64,000 bases of DNA from Sphingomonas sp. PAMC26645 (GTDB taxonomy: Bacteria; Pseudomonadota; Alphaproteobacteria; Sphingomonadales; Sphingomonadaceae): positions 3,757,001 through 3,821,000 of the forward strand of contig NZ_CP039249.1 of NCBI RefSeq assembly GCF_004795835.1, in the 5' to 3' direction. A program made the position numbers and the translations under genes. Below are positions 1-9,324 of the stretch, piece by piece. The notes beneath the pieces were generated by a model. It did not search any database and was not told the DNA's origin. It saw nothing but the letters and a program-made list of their open reading frames with translations. How positions within the stretch are numbered: the first letter of the stretch is position 1; each line of letters starts with the position of its first letter.

Positions 1-311
1 CCAGGCGCAAGCCTTGCCTCGGATAACCCCGCTGCATCGCGGCGGTCTCGTGCTTCCGCCTGGACCCCGGCAGCGTATTTCGACAGCACCGCACGCGTCC
101 GTTCGACTTGCCCCGCGACCGCCGCGTCTTCCAACTTGGTAAAGCTCGGCGTGATGATCGACGCCAGCAACACCGTGATCGCGACCGTCCCGCACAGCGC
201 GACGCCCGTCATGATCAACACGAGTTTCGCACCGAGCGACGCAGGTCGCCGCATCTTGCCGAATTGCCGCCCCAGCGTCGCCGGAACGCGCCCCATCCCG
301 ACCGTCGGCAT
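1..311 (-). CDS. CHASE4-like membrane sensor protein, N-terminal part (partial)
   Basis: The frame starts with ATG at 311, sharing one base with the TGA of the upstream response regulator (TGATG), and is cut by the left edge. About 103 residues are visible: a basic N-terminus, one hydrophobic helix at about residues 30-52 (LVLIMTGVALCGTVAITVLL), then an extracytoplasmic start (TPSFTKLED..., followed by a helix rich in Ala, Val and Arg). This resembles the beginning of CHASE4 periplasmic sensor domains. The coupling to a REC-GGDEF-EAL regulator suggests a sensor histidine kinase, but a diguanylate cyclase is equally possible because no catalytic domain is in the window. Seen: membrane helix and overlap. 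Inferred: family and kinase role. Confidence 0.6.
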   Translation of the reverse strand, partial: MPTVGMGRVPATLGRQFGKMRRPASLGAKLVLIMTGVALCGTVAITVLLASIITPSFTKLEDAAVAGQVERTRAVLSKYAAGVQAEARDRRDAAGLSEARLAP

Positions 312-2221
312 CAGTTCAACATTCCGTTGCCCAATTGCCGCGGTGCCGTCGGTCCGTCGCCAGCAATATCGTCTTCACCGCCGAGATAGCGCGCGTTTGC
401 CATGTCCAGCGCAACGTCCGCGGCAACCGGGCGCGAGTAGAAATATCCCTGGAAATGGCTCGCCCCAGCCAGCTTGAGCGCCTGGACCTGCGCGTCGGTC
501 TCGACGCCTTCCGCAATCACGCCCAGCCCCAGCGCGCGACCGAGATGGATGATCGAATGCACGATCGCCGCGCTTTCGCGCTCCCGGCCCATCCCATCGA
601 TGAACGAGCGGTCGATCTTCAGGCAATCCAGCGCGAACTTGCGGATGTTGTATAGGCTCGAATACCCCGTCCCGAAATCGTCGAGCGCGATCCGAAATCC
701 CATCTGGCGTAGCTTGTAGAGAGTCTCCGCCGCCCGTTCGGCATCGTCGAAGATCGCGGTCTCGGTGATCTCGATCTGCAATCGCGCAGGCTCGATCCCG
801 GCGCGCTCGACGCTCTCCATGATGTGCCCGACGAAATTGTGACGGCGAAACTGGCGCGGCGAGAAATTGACCGAGACATATTGACCGGGCCATTGCTTCA
901 GGACGTTGAGCGCTTCGCCCAGTACCCAGTCGCCAAGCTCGTGGATCAGGTTCGATTCCTCGGCGATCGGGATGAACGTGCTCGGGCTCATCGCGCCATA
1001 TTCGTCGGTGTTCCAGCGGATGAGCGCCTCGAAACCGATCACCTCGACCGCGTCGCGCGACACGATCGGTTGATAGACCAGGCTCAATTCGCCCTTCGCG
1101 ATCGCCTGGCTCAGCCCACCCTCGACCCGCCGGCGAAACCGGATGCCTTCGTCCATGCTCTCGTCGAACAGGCGGACGATCCCTCGCCCACCACGCTTGG
1201 CGTCGTTGAGCGCGAGATCGGACCGTCGCATGACATCCACCGGATCGCGGCCCTGCCCACCCTCGCTGACAACCACGCCCGCCGACGCCCCGCCCTGCAC
1301 CGAATTGCCGAACACCTGCAGGCTGACCGAGCACGCCGCGACGACACGCTCGCACGCCATGACGCCCGCCGCCTCGCCGGACGTCTCGAACAGGATGCCG
1401 AACTCATCCCCGCCAAGCCGGGCGACCAATGCTCCCTCCGGCGCCGATCGCTGCAGGATCGTGCAGATCTCACGGATCAGCGCGTCGCCCGCCAGGTGGC
1501 CGAGCGTGTCGTTGACCAGCTTGAACCGATCCAGATCGACCATCACCGTCGCGAACAGCCCTGCCGCGCGGGTTCGCTCGGCAAGCGCGCGCAGAAATGC
1601 GAGCCGATTCGGCGCATCGGTCAGCGAATCATGTGTCGCCATATGCACCGCGCGACTCTCGTTCGCGGCTAGTTCGGCGCTCTGCTCTTCGAGTTGAACA
1701 ACCTGCGCGGCCAGCGTGACGCGGGCCGCCTTCAACTCGCGATCGATTTCCCAGCGCTTCGCAAGCGCCGTCGCGGTCTGCGTGACCTCGGCGACCTCGA
1801 ACGGCTTGGCGATGTAGAAGATCTTGTCGGCGGGTCCTGCGACCTTGCTGATCTCGATCGGCGAGAAATCGGAAAAGCCGGTAACGATGACGAGGTTGAT
1901 CTCAGGGTCGAGCGCCCGGATGCGCTGCGCCGTCTCGCGCCCGTCGATACCGGGTGGCATGCGGATATCGATGAACGCGACCGCGAAAGGTTCGCCGTCC
2001 GCCAACGCCCGCGCGACGTCCGCGACCGCATCCAGCCCTTGATGCGCATGCGTCAGCGCGAAGCCGGCGATGTCCCCGCGCCGGAGCTCACTGGCGTTCC
2101 CGCCAAACAGGTCCGCCGCCATCGCGCCGAGCGCCTCGCCGCCCTCCGATCGCTGACCGGCGAAGCTGCGCCGGTAGCTGTCATGCATCGCTGGCTCGTC
2201 GTCCACGATCAGAATGCGCAT
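311..2221 (-). CDS. Response regulator with GGDEF and EAL domains (c-di-GMP turnover)
   Basis: The 636-residue protein has a receiver domain (residues 1-145: VDDE at 6-9, phospho-acceptor D85, K139), a linker with a short coiled coil (155-190), a GGDEF domain (about 195-355) and an EAL domain (about 365-615). The cyclase signature GGDEF (270-274) is intact. So are the phosphodiesterase residues: EAL (398-400), the N of VNFSP, EITE, DDFGTGYSS (514-522), LKIDRS and AEGVET. Both activities are therefore possible. The receiver carries about 30 extra residues before D85 compared with a standard CheY fold. A GAGGA ribosome site lies about 9 bases before the ATG. The gene overlaps the downstream membrane sensor, which is its probable partner. 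Role: cytoplasmic control of cyclic di-GMP in response to an envelope signal. Confidence 0.9.
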   Translation of the reverse strand: MRILIVDDEPAMHDSYRRSFAGQRSEGGEALGAMAADLFGGNASELRRGDIAGFALTHAHQGLDAVADVARALADGEPFAVAFIDIRMPPGIDGRETAQRIRALDPEINLVIVTGFSDFSPIEISKVAGPADKIFYIAKPFEVAEVTQTATALAKRWEIDRELKAARVTLAAQVVQLEEQSAELAANESRAVHMATHDSLTDAPNRLAFLRALAERTRAAGLFATVMVDLDRFKLVNDTLGHLAGDALIREICTILQRSAPEGALVARLGGDEFGILFETSGEAAGVMACERVVAACSVSLQVFGNSVQGGASAGVVVSEGGQGRDPVDVMRRSDLALNDAKRGGRGIVRLFDESMDEGIRFRRRVEGGLSQAIAKGELSLVYQPIVSRDAVEVIGFEALIRWNTDEYGAMSPSTFIPIAEESNLIHELGDWVLGEALNVLKQWPGQYVSVNFSPRQFRRHNFVGHIMESVERAGIEPARLQIEITETAIFDDAERAAETLYKLRQMGFRIALDDFGTGYSSLYNIRKFALDCLKIDRSFIDGMGRERESAAIVHSIIHLGRALGLGVIAEGVETDAQVQALKLAGASHFQGYFYSRPVAADVALDMANARYLGGEDDIAGDGPTAPRQLGNGMLN

Positions 2222-2308
2222 CGATACAGTTCCTCACTGGCCACCGCATCCGTGCCTTGCGGTACGCCAAGTGCCTTCATCGTTACGAAGGATAGTAACC
2301 TAAAGCAG

Positions 2309-3223
2309 TTAAGACGCTGTGAACGATGTTTGTAACTTATGTCCAAGTGCTTGAGCGCCCAACACGATTGCGCCAAGCGGCCCGGCGTTGTTGCCTAACG
2401 CGGGCGGCACGATGAACGTGTCGACCAGCGCGACCTCGGGCAGCGTGATGTATCCGCCAAGGCTCCGCGTCATGGCGGCCCGGACCCGCGGGAACAGGTG
2501 CGATGCCCCCATCACGCCGCCGCCCATCACGATGCGGCGCGGGATGCCGGTCAGCACGAGCGTGTGGCAAAGCTGCCCGAGCGCGTCCGCGACGTTATCC
2601 CAGACTGGATGCTCGGCAGGCGCTTCGTCGGCGGGAAATCCGATCCGTGCCGCGATCGCGGGTCCGGCGACCAGTCCCTCGATGCACGCGCCGTGGAACG
2701 GGCAATTGCCGATCCAGTCGTCACCCTGGAACCTAGCGGGGCGGATGTGGCCGAGTTCTGAGTGCGTGAGGCCATCGACCGGACGGTTGCCTGCGATCAT
2801 GCCGGCGCCGACTCCAGTGCCGACCGTGACATAGGCGATGTCCGGCAAACCCTTCGCCGCGCCCCAGAATGCCTCGGCCAACGCCGCGCCGACTACGTCG
2901 CTATGGAAACCCGTGGGCACACCGTAGCGCCGGTTCAGCCGTCCCGCGATATCGGTCCCGGCCCAGCCCGGCTTCGGCGTCGACGTGATATGGCCGTAAT
3001 CGCCCGAATGGCGATCGATCGAAACCGGCCCGAAGCTCGCGATACCGATCGCCACGAAGCCACTCCACCGGTCCAGCACTGCCTCGATCGCGGCTAGCGT
3101 CTCTTCGGGGCGCGTGGTCGGTATCCGCACGGTTTCCTCGATCTGGTCGGGTCCGCGCGCAAGAATGCAGATGCATTTGGTGCCGCCAAGTTCGATACCT
3201 GCGACCAGCGGTGCTTCCGTCAT
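2309..3223 (-). CDS. ROK-family sugar kinase, probable fructokinase
   Basis: The 304-residue protein has the ROK ATP-binding start GIELGGTKC and the zinc-binding segment with GH, CPFHGAC and EGL typical of fructokinase/N-acetyl sugar ROK kinases. It should phosphorylate a hexose, most likely fructose, with ATP in the cytoplasm. The ATG at 3223 is preferred because GGGAG lies about 7 bases upstream; a TTG at 3229 sits directly after that site and is too close. It stands alone between the c-di-GMP regulator and dps, which are read in other directions or units. Substrate is inferred from the family; glucose or mannose kinase activity cannot be excluded. Confidence 0.82.
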   Translation of the reverse strand: MTEAPLVAGIELGGTKCICILARGPDQIEETVRIPTTRPEETLAAIEAVLDRWSGFVAIGIASFGPVSIDRHSGDYGHITSTPKPGWAGTDIAGRLNRRYGVPTGFHSDVVGAALAEAFWGAAKGLPDIAYVTVGTGVGAGMIAGNRPVDGLTHSELGHIRPARFQGDDWIGNCPFHGACIEGLVAGPAIAARIGFPADEAPAEHPVWDNVADALGQLCHTLVLTGIPRRIVMGGGVMGASHLFPRVRAAMTRSLGGYITLPEVALVDTFIVPPALGNNAGPLGAIVLGAQALGHKLQTSFTAS

Positions 3224-3388
3224 CCTCAACTCCCAACACGTTTACCGCGCCCGCTTCCTTCGCCGACGCCGTCCAGTCAAGAGCAGGTCGGTTCTGACGA
3301 TCACGCTGAACGAGGATTTGATCTGCTGTCGATCCGTCCGTTCGTGCGTTATGCCGGTCGAGTTCACCCGAACAGACAGGAATTCCGA

Positions 3389-3997
3389 ATGGCGAAGAAA
3401 CCCGCGAAGCTGATCAAGGCGGACACCGATGTTTCGGTCGAGGCACAGCCACAGTACAAGGTCGAATATCGCGAGATCCAGCCTTATGGGACGCTGAAGA
3501 AACTCCCGATCGCACTTGAGGACAATGCCCGCGCCCAGAGCGTCGCGACGCTGAACCAGGTGCTCGCGGACACGATGACGATCCGCGACATGTACAAGAA
3601 GCATCACTGGCAGATGTCGGGCGCGACGTTTTACCAACTGCATCTGCTGCTCGACAAGCATTACGAAGAGCAGGCAGCACTCGTCGATCTCATCGCCGAA
3701 CGCATCATGGCGCTTGGCGGTATCTCAATCGCGATGTCGCACGATGTCGCGGAGATGACGACGATCCCCCGCCCGCCCAAGGGTCGCGAGGACGTCCCGA
3801 CGCAGCTCGCACGCCTGCTCGAAGCGCATGAGATCATCCTGCGTCAGGCCCATGAAGGCGCCGAAGCTGCCGACGAGTCGGGCGACGACGGCACCAACGA
3901 TCTGCTGGTGAGCAACATTATCCGCACGCACGAGCCGCAGGTGTGGTTCCTGGCGGAACACCTCGCCGCGACCGAACTGGTCCGCAGCGACAAGTAA
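3389..3997 (+). CDS. dps: Dps/ferritin-like DNA-protection protein
   Basis: The 202-residue protein matches the Dps family: a Lys-rich N-terminal tail of about 30 residues, then a four-helix ferritin fold with the ferroxidase residues of KKHHWQMSG and the LLLDKHYEEQAALVDLIAERI helix. It stores iron in 12-mers and shields DNA from oxidative damage. ATG 3389 is chosen over an in-frame start at 3344 because AGGA lies about 7 bases upstream and the family starts with a Lys-rich tail (MAKKPAK). It is transcribed alone from a 165-base upstream gap and is followed by a strong hairpin. At about 200 residues it is somewhat longer than E. coli Dps (167), mostly at the N-terminus. Confidence 0.9.
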   Translation: MAKKPAKLIKADTDVSVEAQPQYKVEYREIQPYGTLKKLPIALEDNARAQSVATLNQVLADTMTIRDMYKKHHWQMSGATFYQLHLLLDKHYEEQAALVDLIAERIMALGGISIAMSHDVAEMTTIPRPPKGREDVPTQLARLLEAHEIILRQAHEGAEAADESGDDGTNDLLVSNIIRTHEPQVWFLAEHLAATELVRSDK

Positions 3998-4000
3998 GTT

Positions 4001-4035
4001 TACGGCCCCCTCTTCAGCGCGAAGGGGGGGCCGTA
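4001..4035 (+). terminator. Terminator hairpin after dps
   Basis: TACGGCCCCCTCTTC (4001-4015) pairs with GAAGGGGGGGCCGTA (4021-4035) over 15 positions with one G-T wobble; the loop is 5 bases. Only a weak T-rich tail follows. It lies between the convergent dps and the lipoprotein gene and may serve both strands. Confidence 0.7.
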
Positions 4036-4077
4036 CTTCGTTCTGACAGTACCGTGGGCGACAGTCGCCCAACGGGC

Positions 4078-4716
4078 TCAACGCGTGGCGTTATACTTTA
4101 GCTGATCGTCGGTGAGCTGGAATCCGACCAGCGCCTCGAAGCTCGCGCGCAGCACGGCCTGGCGAACTTCCGGCGTGCTCAGCGGATCGACCGCGGCATC
4201 CTGATCGCCCGCCTTGCGCCGGCGGGTCAGCTTTTCCCGAACGTCTTCCGGCAAGGTGGCCGCAGCGCGCGACACGGTGGCGGTCGTCGTGCCCGACGCC
4301 GAAGCCAGCGCCTGTCCGGCGGCGAAGTGCAACGTCACACGGCCGATGCGCTTGGCGACGACCGCGCTGCCGCCGCGCACGACGGTGATGAAATACGGCA
4401 ACGTCACGTCGCGCGCGGCGTCGGTACGCGTCCGGCGAGCGCGGATGTCGAACGTCACGTTGGTCACGACTTGGTCCGTCGCATCCGCGCAAGTCGATCG
4501 GACGTTGGTCATGAAGCCGGCAACGTCGATCGCCGACTGGTCGCGGCTGGTTACCGGATCGAACAGCGTGATGTCGCCGGTCGCTGCCGGGATCGCCACG
4601 GGCGGGCAGACCGAGCGGACTGCGGAAATGCCGCCGGTCGCATCGACTTCGCCCTTGCCGGCGCACCCGCTCAACAAGATCGCACACGCAGAAACGGCTA
4701 GGATGGGGGCTTTCAC
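4078..4716 (-). CDS. Putative lipoprotein of unknown function
   Basis: From the GTG at 4716 the protein has 212 residues and begins MKAPILAVSACAILLSGC, a textbook lipoprotein signal with lipobox LSGC (Cys18). The frame is open up to 4839, but a longer start would overlap the divergent ispH gene, and AGAAGG lies about 11 bases before the GTG. The mature part alternates short beta-like stretches (VVTNVTFDIRARRT, DVTLPYFITVV) and ends in a basic, charged segment; no catalytic motif was recognised. It faces ispH across a 121-base divergent promoter region. I do not recognise the family; an envelope-anchored structural or stress protein is a guess. Confidence 0.6.
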   Translation of the reverse strand: MKAPILAVSACAILLSGCAGKGEVDATGGISAVRSVCPPVAIPAATGDITLFDPVTSRDQSAIDVAGFMTNVRSTCADATDQVVTNVTFDIRARRTRTDAARDVTLPYFITVVRGGSAVVAKRIGRVTLHFAAGQALASASGTTTATVSRAAATLPEDVREKLTRRRKAGDQDAAVDPLSTPEVRQAVLRASFEALVGFQLTDDQLKYNATR

Positions 4717-4837
4717 GGCGACGCTTACCTTCTCGAACGAGCGAAAGGGCCACCGCATGTCGCAAGCGGCCCCTGTCGCGGCGCACCATAGGAACCGGCT
4801 ATCGTCCAGGCAAGCAATCGCGTAGAGGCAAGGCATC

Positions 4838-5794
4838 ATGAGCCCAATCGATAAGCCGCCGCTCGAACTGTTGATCGCAGCACCCCGAGGCTTTTGCGCA
4901 GGCGTCGACCGCGCGATCCGGATCGTCGAACTGGCGATCGAGAAACACGGGGCGCCGGTCTATGTTCGCCACGAGATCGTCCACAACAAGTTCGTCGTCG
5001 ACACGCTGAAGGCGCAGGGCGCGATCTTCGTCGAGGAATTGAACGAGGTGCCCGATGGCGCCCCGGTCGTGTTCTCGGCGCATGGCGTGCCTAAATCGGT
5101 GCCGCTCGACGCGCAGAATCGCGGGCTTGAATATCTCGACGCGACGTGTCCGCTAGTGTCGAAGGTCCACCGCCAGGCCGAGCGGCTGGTGGCGCAGGGA
5201 CGGCATATCGTGTTCATCGGCCATGCCGGGCACCCCGAGGTGATCGGCACGTTCGGACAGGTTCCGGCGGGTGCGATGTCGCTGATCGAGACGGTCGAGG
5301 ACGCCGAGGTGTTCATGCCGATCGATCACACCAACCTCGCCTTCCTGACGCAGACGACCCTGTCGGTCGACGATACCGCCGCGGTGGTGGCGACGTTGCA
5401 GCGCCGCTTCCCGCAGATGTTGCCGCCGCGGGGCGAGGACATCTGCTACGCGACGTCGAACCGCCAGACCGCGGTCAAGGCGATCGCGCACAGCGTCGAT
5501 GCGGTGCTGGTGATCGGCGCGCCGAACTCGTCAAACTCGGTGCGGCTGGTCGAGGTCGCCGAGCGCGAGGGTACGCCGGCGATGCTGATCCAGCGCGCGA
5601 GCGAGCTCGACTGGGATTTTCTTGCTGGCGTTGGGACGCTGGGCATCACGGCCGGCGCTTCGGCGCCTGAATTGCTGGTCCGCGAACTGGTCGATCGGCT
5701 GTCGGAGCGTTTCACGGTGTCGGAGCGCGAGGTCGAGACGAACCGCGAGACGATCGCGTTCAAGCTGCCACGCGGACTGGAGGCGGCCGCCTAG
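4838..5794 (+). CDS. ispH: 4-Hydroxy-3-methylbut-2-enyl diphosphate reductase (IspH/LytB)
   Basis: The 318-residue protein catalyses the last step of the MEP isoprenoid pathway, reducing HMBPP to IPP and DMAPP with a [4Fe-4S] cluster. The three cluster cysteines are visible at C20 (RGFCAG), C104 (DATCPLVSK) and C203 (DICYATS), and the substrate motifs AHGVP, GHAGHPE and NSSNS are present. Length is normal for the family. It is the first gene of a run ispH-thrB-rnhA read in the same direction, with one base between its stop and the next start. Confidence 0.97.
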   Translation: MSPIDKPPLELLIAAPRGFCAGVDRAIRIVELAIEKHGAPVYVRHEIVHNKFVVDTLKAQGAIFVEELNEVPDGAPVVFSAHGVPKSVPLDAQNRGLEYLDATCPLVSKVHRQAERLVAQGRHIVFIGHAGHPEVIGTFGQVPAGAMSLIETVEDAEVFMPIDHTNLAFLTQTTLSVDDTAAVVATLQRRFPQMLPPRGEDICYATSNRQTAVKAIAHSVDAVLVIGAPNSSNSVRLVEVAEREGTPAMLIQRASELDWDFLAGVGTLGITAGASAPELLVRELVDRLSERFTVSEREVETNRETIAFKLPRGLEAAA

Positions 5795-5795
5795 C

Positions 5796-6746
5796 ATGGC
5801 GGTCTACACGCAGGTATCGGCGGAGGCGCTGGGCGCGTTCCTCGCGCGCTACGATCGGGGCGAACTCCTTTCCGCCAAGGGCATTGCGGAGGGCGTGCAG
5901 AACAGCAACTACCTCGTCGAGACGACCGCAGACCGCTTCATCCTAACGCTGTACGAGGAGCGGACGTCGACCGACGACCTGCCGTTCTTCCTCGACATGC
6001 TCGATCATCTTGCGGCCGATGGCAATCCGGTACCGCGCGCATTGCCCGATCGTGACGGCGCGGCAATCCAGCAGCTCGCCGGGCGATCGGCATGCCTGAT
6101 CGAGTTCCTGACCGGGGTTTCGGTATCGCATCCAACCGCGGCACAGGCGTTTGCGGCGGGTGGGGCGATGGGGCAGATGCACAACAGCCTCGCAGGGTTC
6201 GACCAGGTCCGCCTCAACCCGCTCGGTGCGGATACGTGGCGACCGTTCCTGGAGCGTTGCGGCCGCGACATCGACACGATCGAACCGAGGCTGTTCGACC
6301 GGACCGAGGCGGCATTGGCGGCGGTTCTGGCGGAATGGCCGCGCGACCTGCCGATGGCGGCGATCCATTCGGATCTGTTCCCCGACAACGTGCTGATGCT
6401 CGGCGACCGCGTGACCGGGGTGATCGATTTCTATTTCGCCTGCACCGACATCCGCACCTATGATCTGGCGGTGATGCACACGTCATGGGCGTTCGACGGC
6501 AATGGCGAGAATTACGACCCGGCGATCGGCAAGGCGCTGATCGACGGCTATGCCAGCCGCTTCCCACTGTCCGATGCGGAACGCGCCGCGCTGCCGATCC
6601 TGGCGCGCGGCGCCTGCCTGCGGTTCCTGCTGACGCGCGCGTGGGACTGGCTCAATACGCCGGCGGATGCGCTGGTGACGCGCAAGGATCCACTCGCCTA
6701 TTGGCGGCGGCTCGAGACGTATCTCAAGGACGACCTGTTTGCATGA
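5796..6746 (+). CDS. thrB: Homoserine kinase, APH-fold type
   Basis: The 316-residue protein matches the aminoglycoside-phosphotransferase-fold homoserine kinases of proteobacteria (not the GHMP type). It begins [12 protein letters not shown] and has the NSNY substrate/ATP region, the catalytic [12 protein letters not shown] (HxDxxxxN) and the metal-binding VIDFYFA segment. It makes O-phosphohomoserine for threonine synthesis. The open frame extends to 5622, but the ATG at 5796 directly after the ispH stop gives the family's normal N-terminus. The gene overlaps rnhA by four bases (ATGA), so translation is probably coupled. Confidence 0.93.
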   Translation: MAVYTQVSAEALGAFLARYDRGELLSAKGIAEGVQNSNYLVETTADRFILTLYEERTSTDDLPFFLDMLDHLAADGNPVPRALPDRDGAAIQQLAGRSACLIEFLTGVSVSHPTAAQAFAAGGAMGQMHNSLAGFDQVRLNPLGADTWRPFLERCGRDIDTIEPRLFDRTEAALAAVLAEWPRDLPMAAIHSDLFPDNVLMLGDRVTGVIDFYFACTDIRTYDLAVMHTSWAFDGNGENYDPAIGKALIDGYASRFPLSDAERAALPILARGACLRFLLTRAWDWLNTPADALVTRKDPLAYWRRLETYLKDDLFA

Positions 6747-7207
6747 CTGACGAAGCTCCCGTTTCCATCACCAAGGTCGAGATCTTCACCGACGGCGCGT
6801 GCAAGGGCAATCCGGGGTCCGGCGGCTGGGGCGCGGTGATCCGCATGGGCGCGCATGAGAAGGAATTGTCGGGCGGCGAGACGCCGACGACCAACAACCG
6901 GATGGAGATGACCGCGGCGATCGAGGCGCTCAACGCGCTGACCCGGCCGTGCGCGGTGACGCTGTATACCGACAGCAAATACGTGATGGACGGCCTCACC
7001 AAGTGGGTGAAGGGCTGGCAGCGCAACGGCTGGAAGACCGCCGACAAGAAGCCGGTGAAGAACGCCGAGCTGTGGCACGCGCTGCTCGCGGCGGTGGCGC
7101 GGCACAAGATCGAGTGGCAGTGGGTCAAGGGTCACGCCGGCCATCCGGAAAACGAGCGGGCGGACAAGCTGGCGAGCGACGCGGCCGTCGCGGCCGGACG
7201 CAAGTAG
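6743..7207 (+). CDS. rnhA: Ribonuclease HI
   Basis: The 154-residue protein has the complete RNase HI active site: D17 ([12 protein letters not shown]), E55 (NNRMEM), D77 (YTDSKYV), H131 (VKGHAGH) and D141 (ERADKLA), plus the basic handle region WQRNGWK. It cleaves RNA in RNA-DNA hybrids. The start ATG overlaps the thrB stop (ATGA). Placement after ispH and thrB is a common arrangement in sphingomonads and other alphaproteobacteria. Confidence 0.96.
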   Translation: MTDEAPVSITKVEIFTDGACKGNPGSGGWGAVIRMGAHEKELSGGETPTTNNRMEMTAAIEALNALTRPCAVTLYTDSKYVMDGLTKWVKGWQRNGWKTADKKPVKNAELWHALLAAVARHKIEWQWVKGHAGHPENERADKLASDAAVAAGRK

Positions 7208-7209
7208 AC

Positions 7210-8295
7210 CTAGAACCGCCCGGGCGAATACCGTGCGGCGTCGATCGCTGCGACTGCCGGGTCGGGACTGACGCCGAGCAGCAGGCTGGCGGCGAGCAAC
7301 GCCGCGGCGGGGGCGGTCTGGATACCGAAGCCCCCTTGCCCCGCGCACCAGAAGAAGCCAGGCACGTCGCGGTCGAAACCATAGATCGGCAGGCGATCGG
7401 GCGCGAACGTGCGCAGGCCAGCCCAGCGTCGCTCGACGGCGGCGACTCGCCAGTCGACGACCTGCTCGAACCGATCGATCGCGATCGCGACATCGATCTC
7501 CTCAGGCGCGGCGTCGCACGGGTCCGTCGGCGTCTCGTCGTGCGGGCTCAGCCACAGCCGACCGCCGGGTTCGGGCTTAAAATAGAAGCGACCGCCAAGA
7601 TCGGCGACATGCGGCATCCCGTCAGGCGCGCCGGGATCGGTGCGGAGTTGCACCATCGTCCGGCGATAGGCCTGCAACCCGAGCGGACGGACGCCCGCGC
7701 GTACTGCGACGTCATCGGCCCAGGCGCCCGCTGCGTCGACGATCGTCCGCGCCTGGAACGTGCCGGCCGTCGTGTCGATCGTCCAGATCCCGCCATCGCG
7801 CGTCGCTCCGGCAAACGTGGCATCGGTGACGAAGTCCGCACCGGCGCGGCGCGCCGTGGCAATGCTTTCGGCATGAAGCGCGGCAACGTCGATATAGGCA
7901 CAGGTCGCTTCCTGTACGCCAAGCGTCCATTCGGAACGCAGTCCGGGCACGAAAGCGGAAGGATCGACTCGATCCAGCCGCACGTCGCTACTCGCGAACT
8001 CGGCGAGGAACGCGTCCATCGCCGATTCGTCTTCGGCGCGGCCGATGTGGAGCGAGCCCAACGGAGCCAGATGGCCGCCTGCCTGCAACAATGGCCCGGA
8101 CGCGGTGGTCAGCGGCTGGATATCCGGCCCGCCGTAAGTTTCCGACCAAAAGGCCGCCGAGCGACCCGTCGCGTGATAGCCCGGCGCGTCCTCCGCCTCC
8201 AGGACGAGCACCCACGCCTGCGACCCGATCGCCGCGGACAGGCTTGCCCCCGCCATGCCCGCGCCGACGATCGCGATGTCGTACACGCCCGTCAC
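7210..8295 (-). CDS. FAD-dependent oxidoreductase, DAO family
   Basis: The 361-residue protein has the N-terminal dinucleotide-binding motif IVGAGMAGAS followed by the ATGRSAAF FAD segment, and ends with the second FAD motif around FWCAGQGGFGIQT, as in D-amino-acid oxidase/glycine oxidase/sarcosine oxidase (DAO) proteins. The substrate is probably an amino or 2-hydroxy acid, but nothing fixes which. No ATG is available at the expected position; GTG 8295, GTG 8286 or GTG 8310 are possible, and 8295 gives MTGVYDIAIVG. It follows the alpha/beta hydrolase gene almost without a gap, so the two form a probable operon. Confidence 0.8.
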   Translation of the reverse strand: MTGVYDIAIVGAGMAGASLSAAIGSQAWVLVLEAEDAPGYHATGRSAAFWSETYGGPDIQPLTTASGPLLQAGGHLAPLGSLHIGRAEDESAMDAFLAEFASSDVRLDRVDPSAFVPGLRSEWTLGVQEATCAYIDVAALHAESIATARRAGADFVTDATFAGATRDGGIWTIDTTAGTFQARTIVDAAGAWADDVAVRAGVRPLGLQAYRRTMVQLRTDPGAPDGMPHVADLGGRFYFKPEPGGRLWLSPHDETPTDPCDAAPEEIDVAIAIDRFEQVVDWRVAAVERRWAGLRTFAPDRLPIYGFDRDVPGFFWCAGQGGFGIQTAPAAALLAASLLLGVSPDPAVAAIDAARYSPGRF

Positions 8296-8297
8296 CG

Positions 8298-9245
8298 TCA
8301 GGCCGCGCACGCAGCCAGGAACGAATCGATCGCCGACAGCGCCCGATTTCGCACGCCGTCCGCCTCGCGCAGGATTTCATGCGCGGACTCCGGACCGAAG
8401 CGAACGACCTGCGCATTGCGCAACCGCGCCGCGAGCCGGAGCGCAGCACGCGGATCGACCAGCTTGTCGGCCTCCGCAATCAGCATCAGCACGGGCGCCT
8501 CGATCGACTCCACCCGCGGATCGCTCGCCAGCGCCGCAGCGCCCGCGAACCCCTGTGCGAGCCACGCCCAGCTCGGTGGCCCCAGCACGAGGTCGGGATG
8601 CGCCGCCTGCCACCAGCCTTCGTCGCCGTAGCGATCGGCGTCGTGCGTCAAAAGCGACTGGCGCGAGGCGACCGATCCCGGCCGCTCGTTGCTGCGCCAC
8701 GCCGCACGCGCAGGGTCGCCTCGACTCGCGATCCACCGCGCAATCGTTGCGCTGAACGCCGCCCCGAACGGTGCCTTCAACCCGATCATCGGCGCGACCA
8801 GAATCGCCGCATCGGGCGCGATCGTGCGATCGGCAAGCGCGCGCATCACCATCATCCCGCCCATCGAATGGCCGAGTATCACCCGTGGCAGGCCGTGGCC
8901 CGCCTCCTCCACGCTCCAATCCGACCAGAACGCCGCAAGGTCGGCATCGAACACCCGGTAGTCGCTCGCATGCCCGACATGCGGGTCGCTCGACAAACGC
9001 CCGGACCCGCCCTGCCCGCGCCAGTCGAACGCCGTCACCGACCACCCCGATGCGTGCAGATGCGCGAACGTCTCGAGATACTTCTCGAAAATATCGCCGC
9101 GCCCCGTCTGGAACAGCATCCGCCCGCGCGGTGACTGTGCCGGCCAGTCGAATCGGCGCAGCTTCCAGCCGTCGGGCGCGGTCCAATAGCCGATGCGCGC
9201 CTCGTCCGGAATCGTCCGACGCACCGCTGACGGATCGGTCGTCAT
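8298..9245 (-). CDS. Alpha/beta hydrolase, lysophospholipase/monoglyceride-lipase type
   Basis: The 315-residue protein has the alpha/beta-hydrolase nucleophile elbow GHSMGG, an oxyanion segment (LFQTGRGD), the strand with DWRGQGGSG, the late acid in LMLIAEADKLVDP and a C-terminal His in ESAHEIL. The pattern is that of PldB-like lysophospholipases. The frame opens at 9305, but that start leaves only 19 bases before the divergent cpaA gene; ATG 9245 (MTTDPSAV) gives a usual N-terminus. No signal peptide is seen, so a cytoplasmic lipase or esterase role is inferred. It is followed directly by the DAO-type oxidoreductase. Confidence 0.82.
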   Translation of the reverse strand: MTTDPSAVRRTIPDEARIGYWTAPDGWKLRRFDWPAQSPRGRMLFQTGRGDIFEKYLETFAHLHASGWSVTAFDWRGQGGSGRLSSDPHVGHASDYRVFDADLAAFWSDWSVEEAGHGLPRVILGHSMGGMMVMRALADRTIAPDAAILVAPMIGLKAPFGAAFSATIARWIASRGDPARAAWRSNERPGSVASRQSLLTHDADRYGDEGWWQAAHPDLVLGPPSWAWLAQGFAGAAALASDPRVESIEAPVLMLIAEADKLVDPRAALRLAARLRNAQVVRFGPESAHEILREADGVRNRALSAIDSFLAACAA

Positions 9246-9324
9246 GCGCAAACCCGTGGCATCATTCGAAATTCCTCCAAGCACGGTTACTTTTTCGAAA
9301 GCCATGTCCGTTAGGGACTAGCCG

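Noticed and set aside
6949-8631. Open frame of 560 codons on the plus strand
   Set aside because: It crosses rnhA in another frame and the antisense of the oxidoreductase and hydrolase genes; product is low-complexity and Arg-rich.
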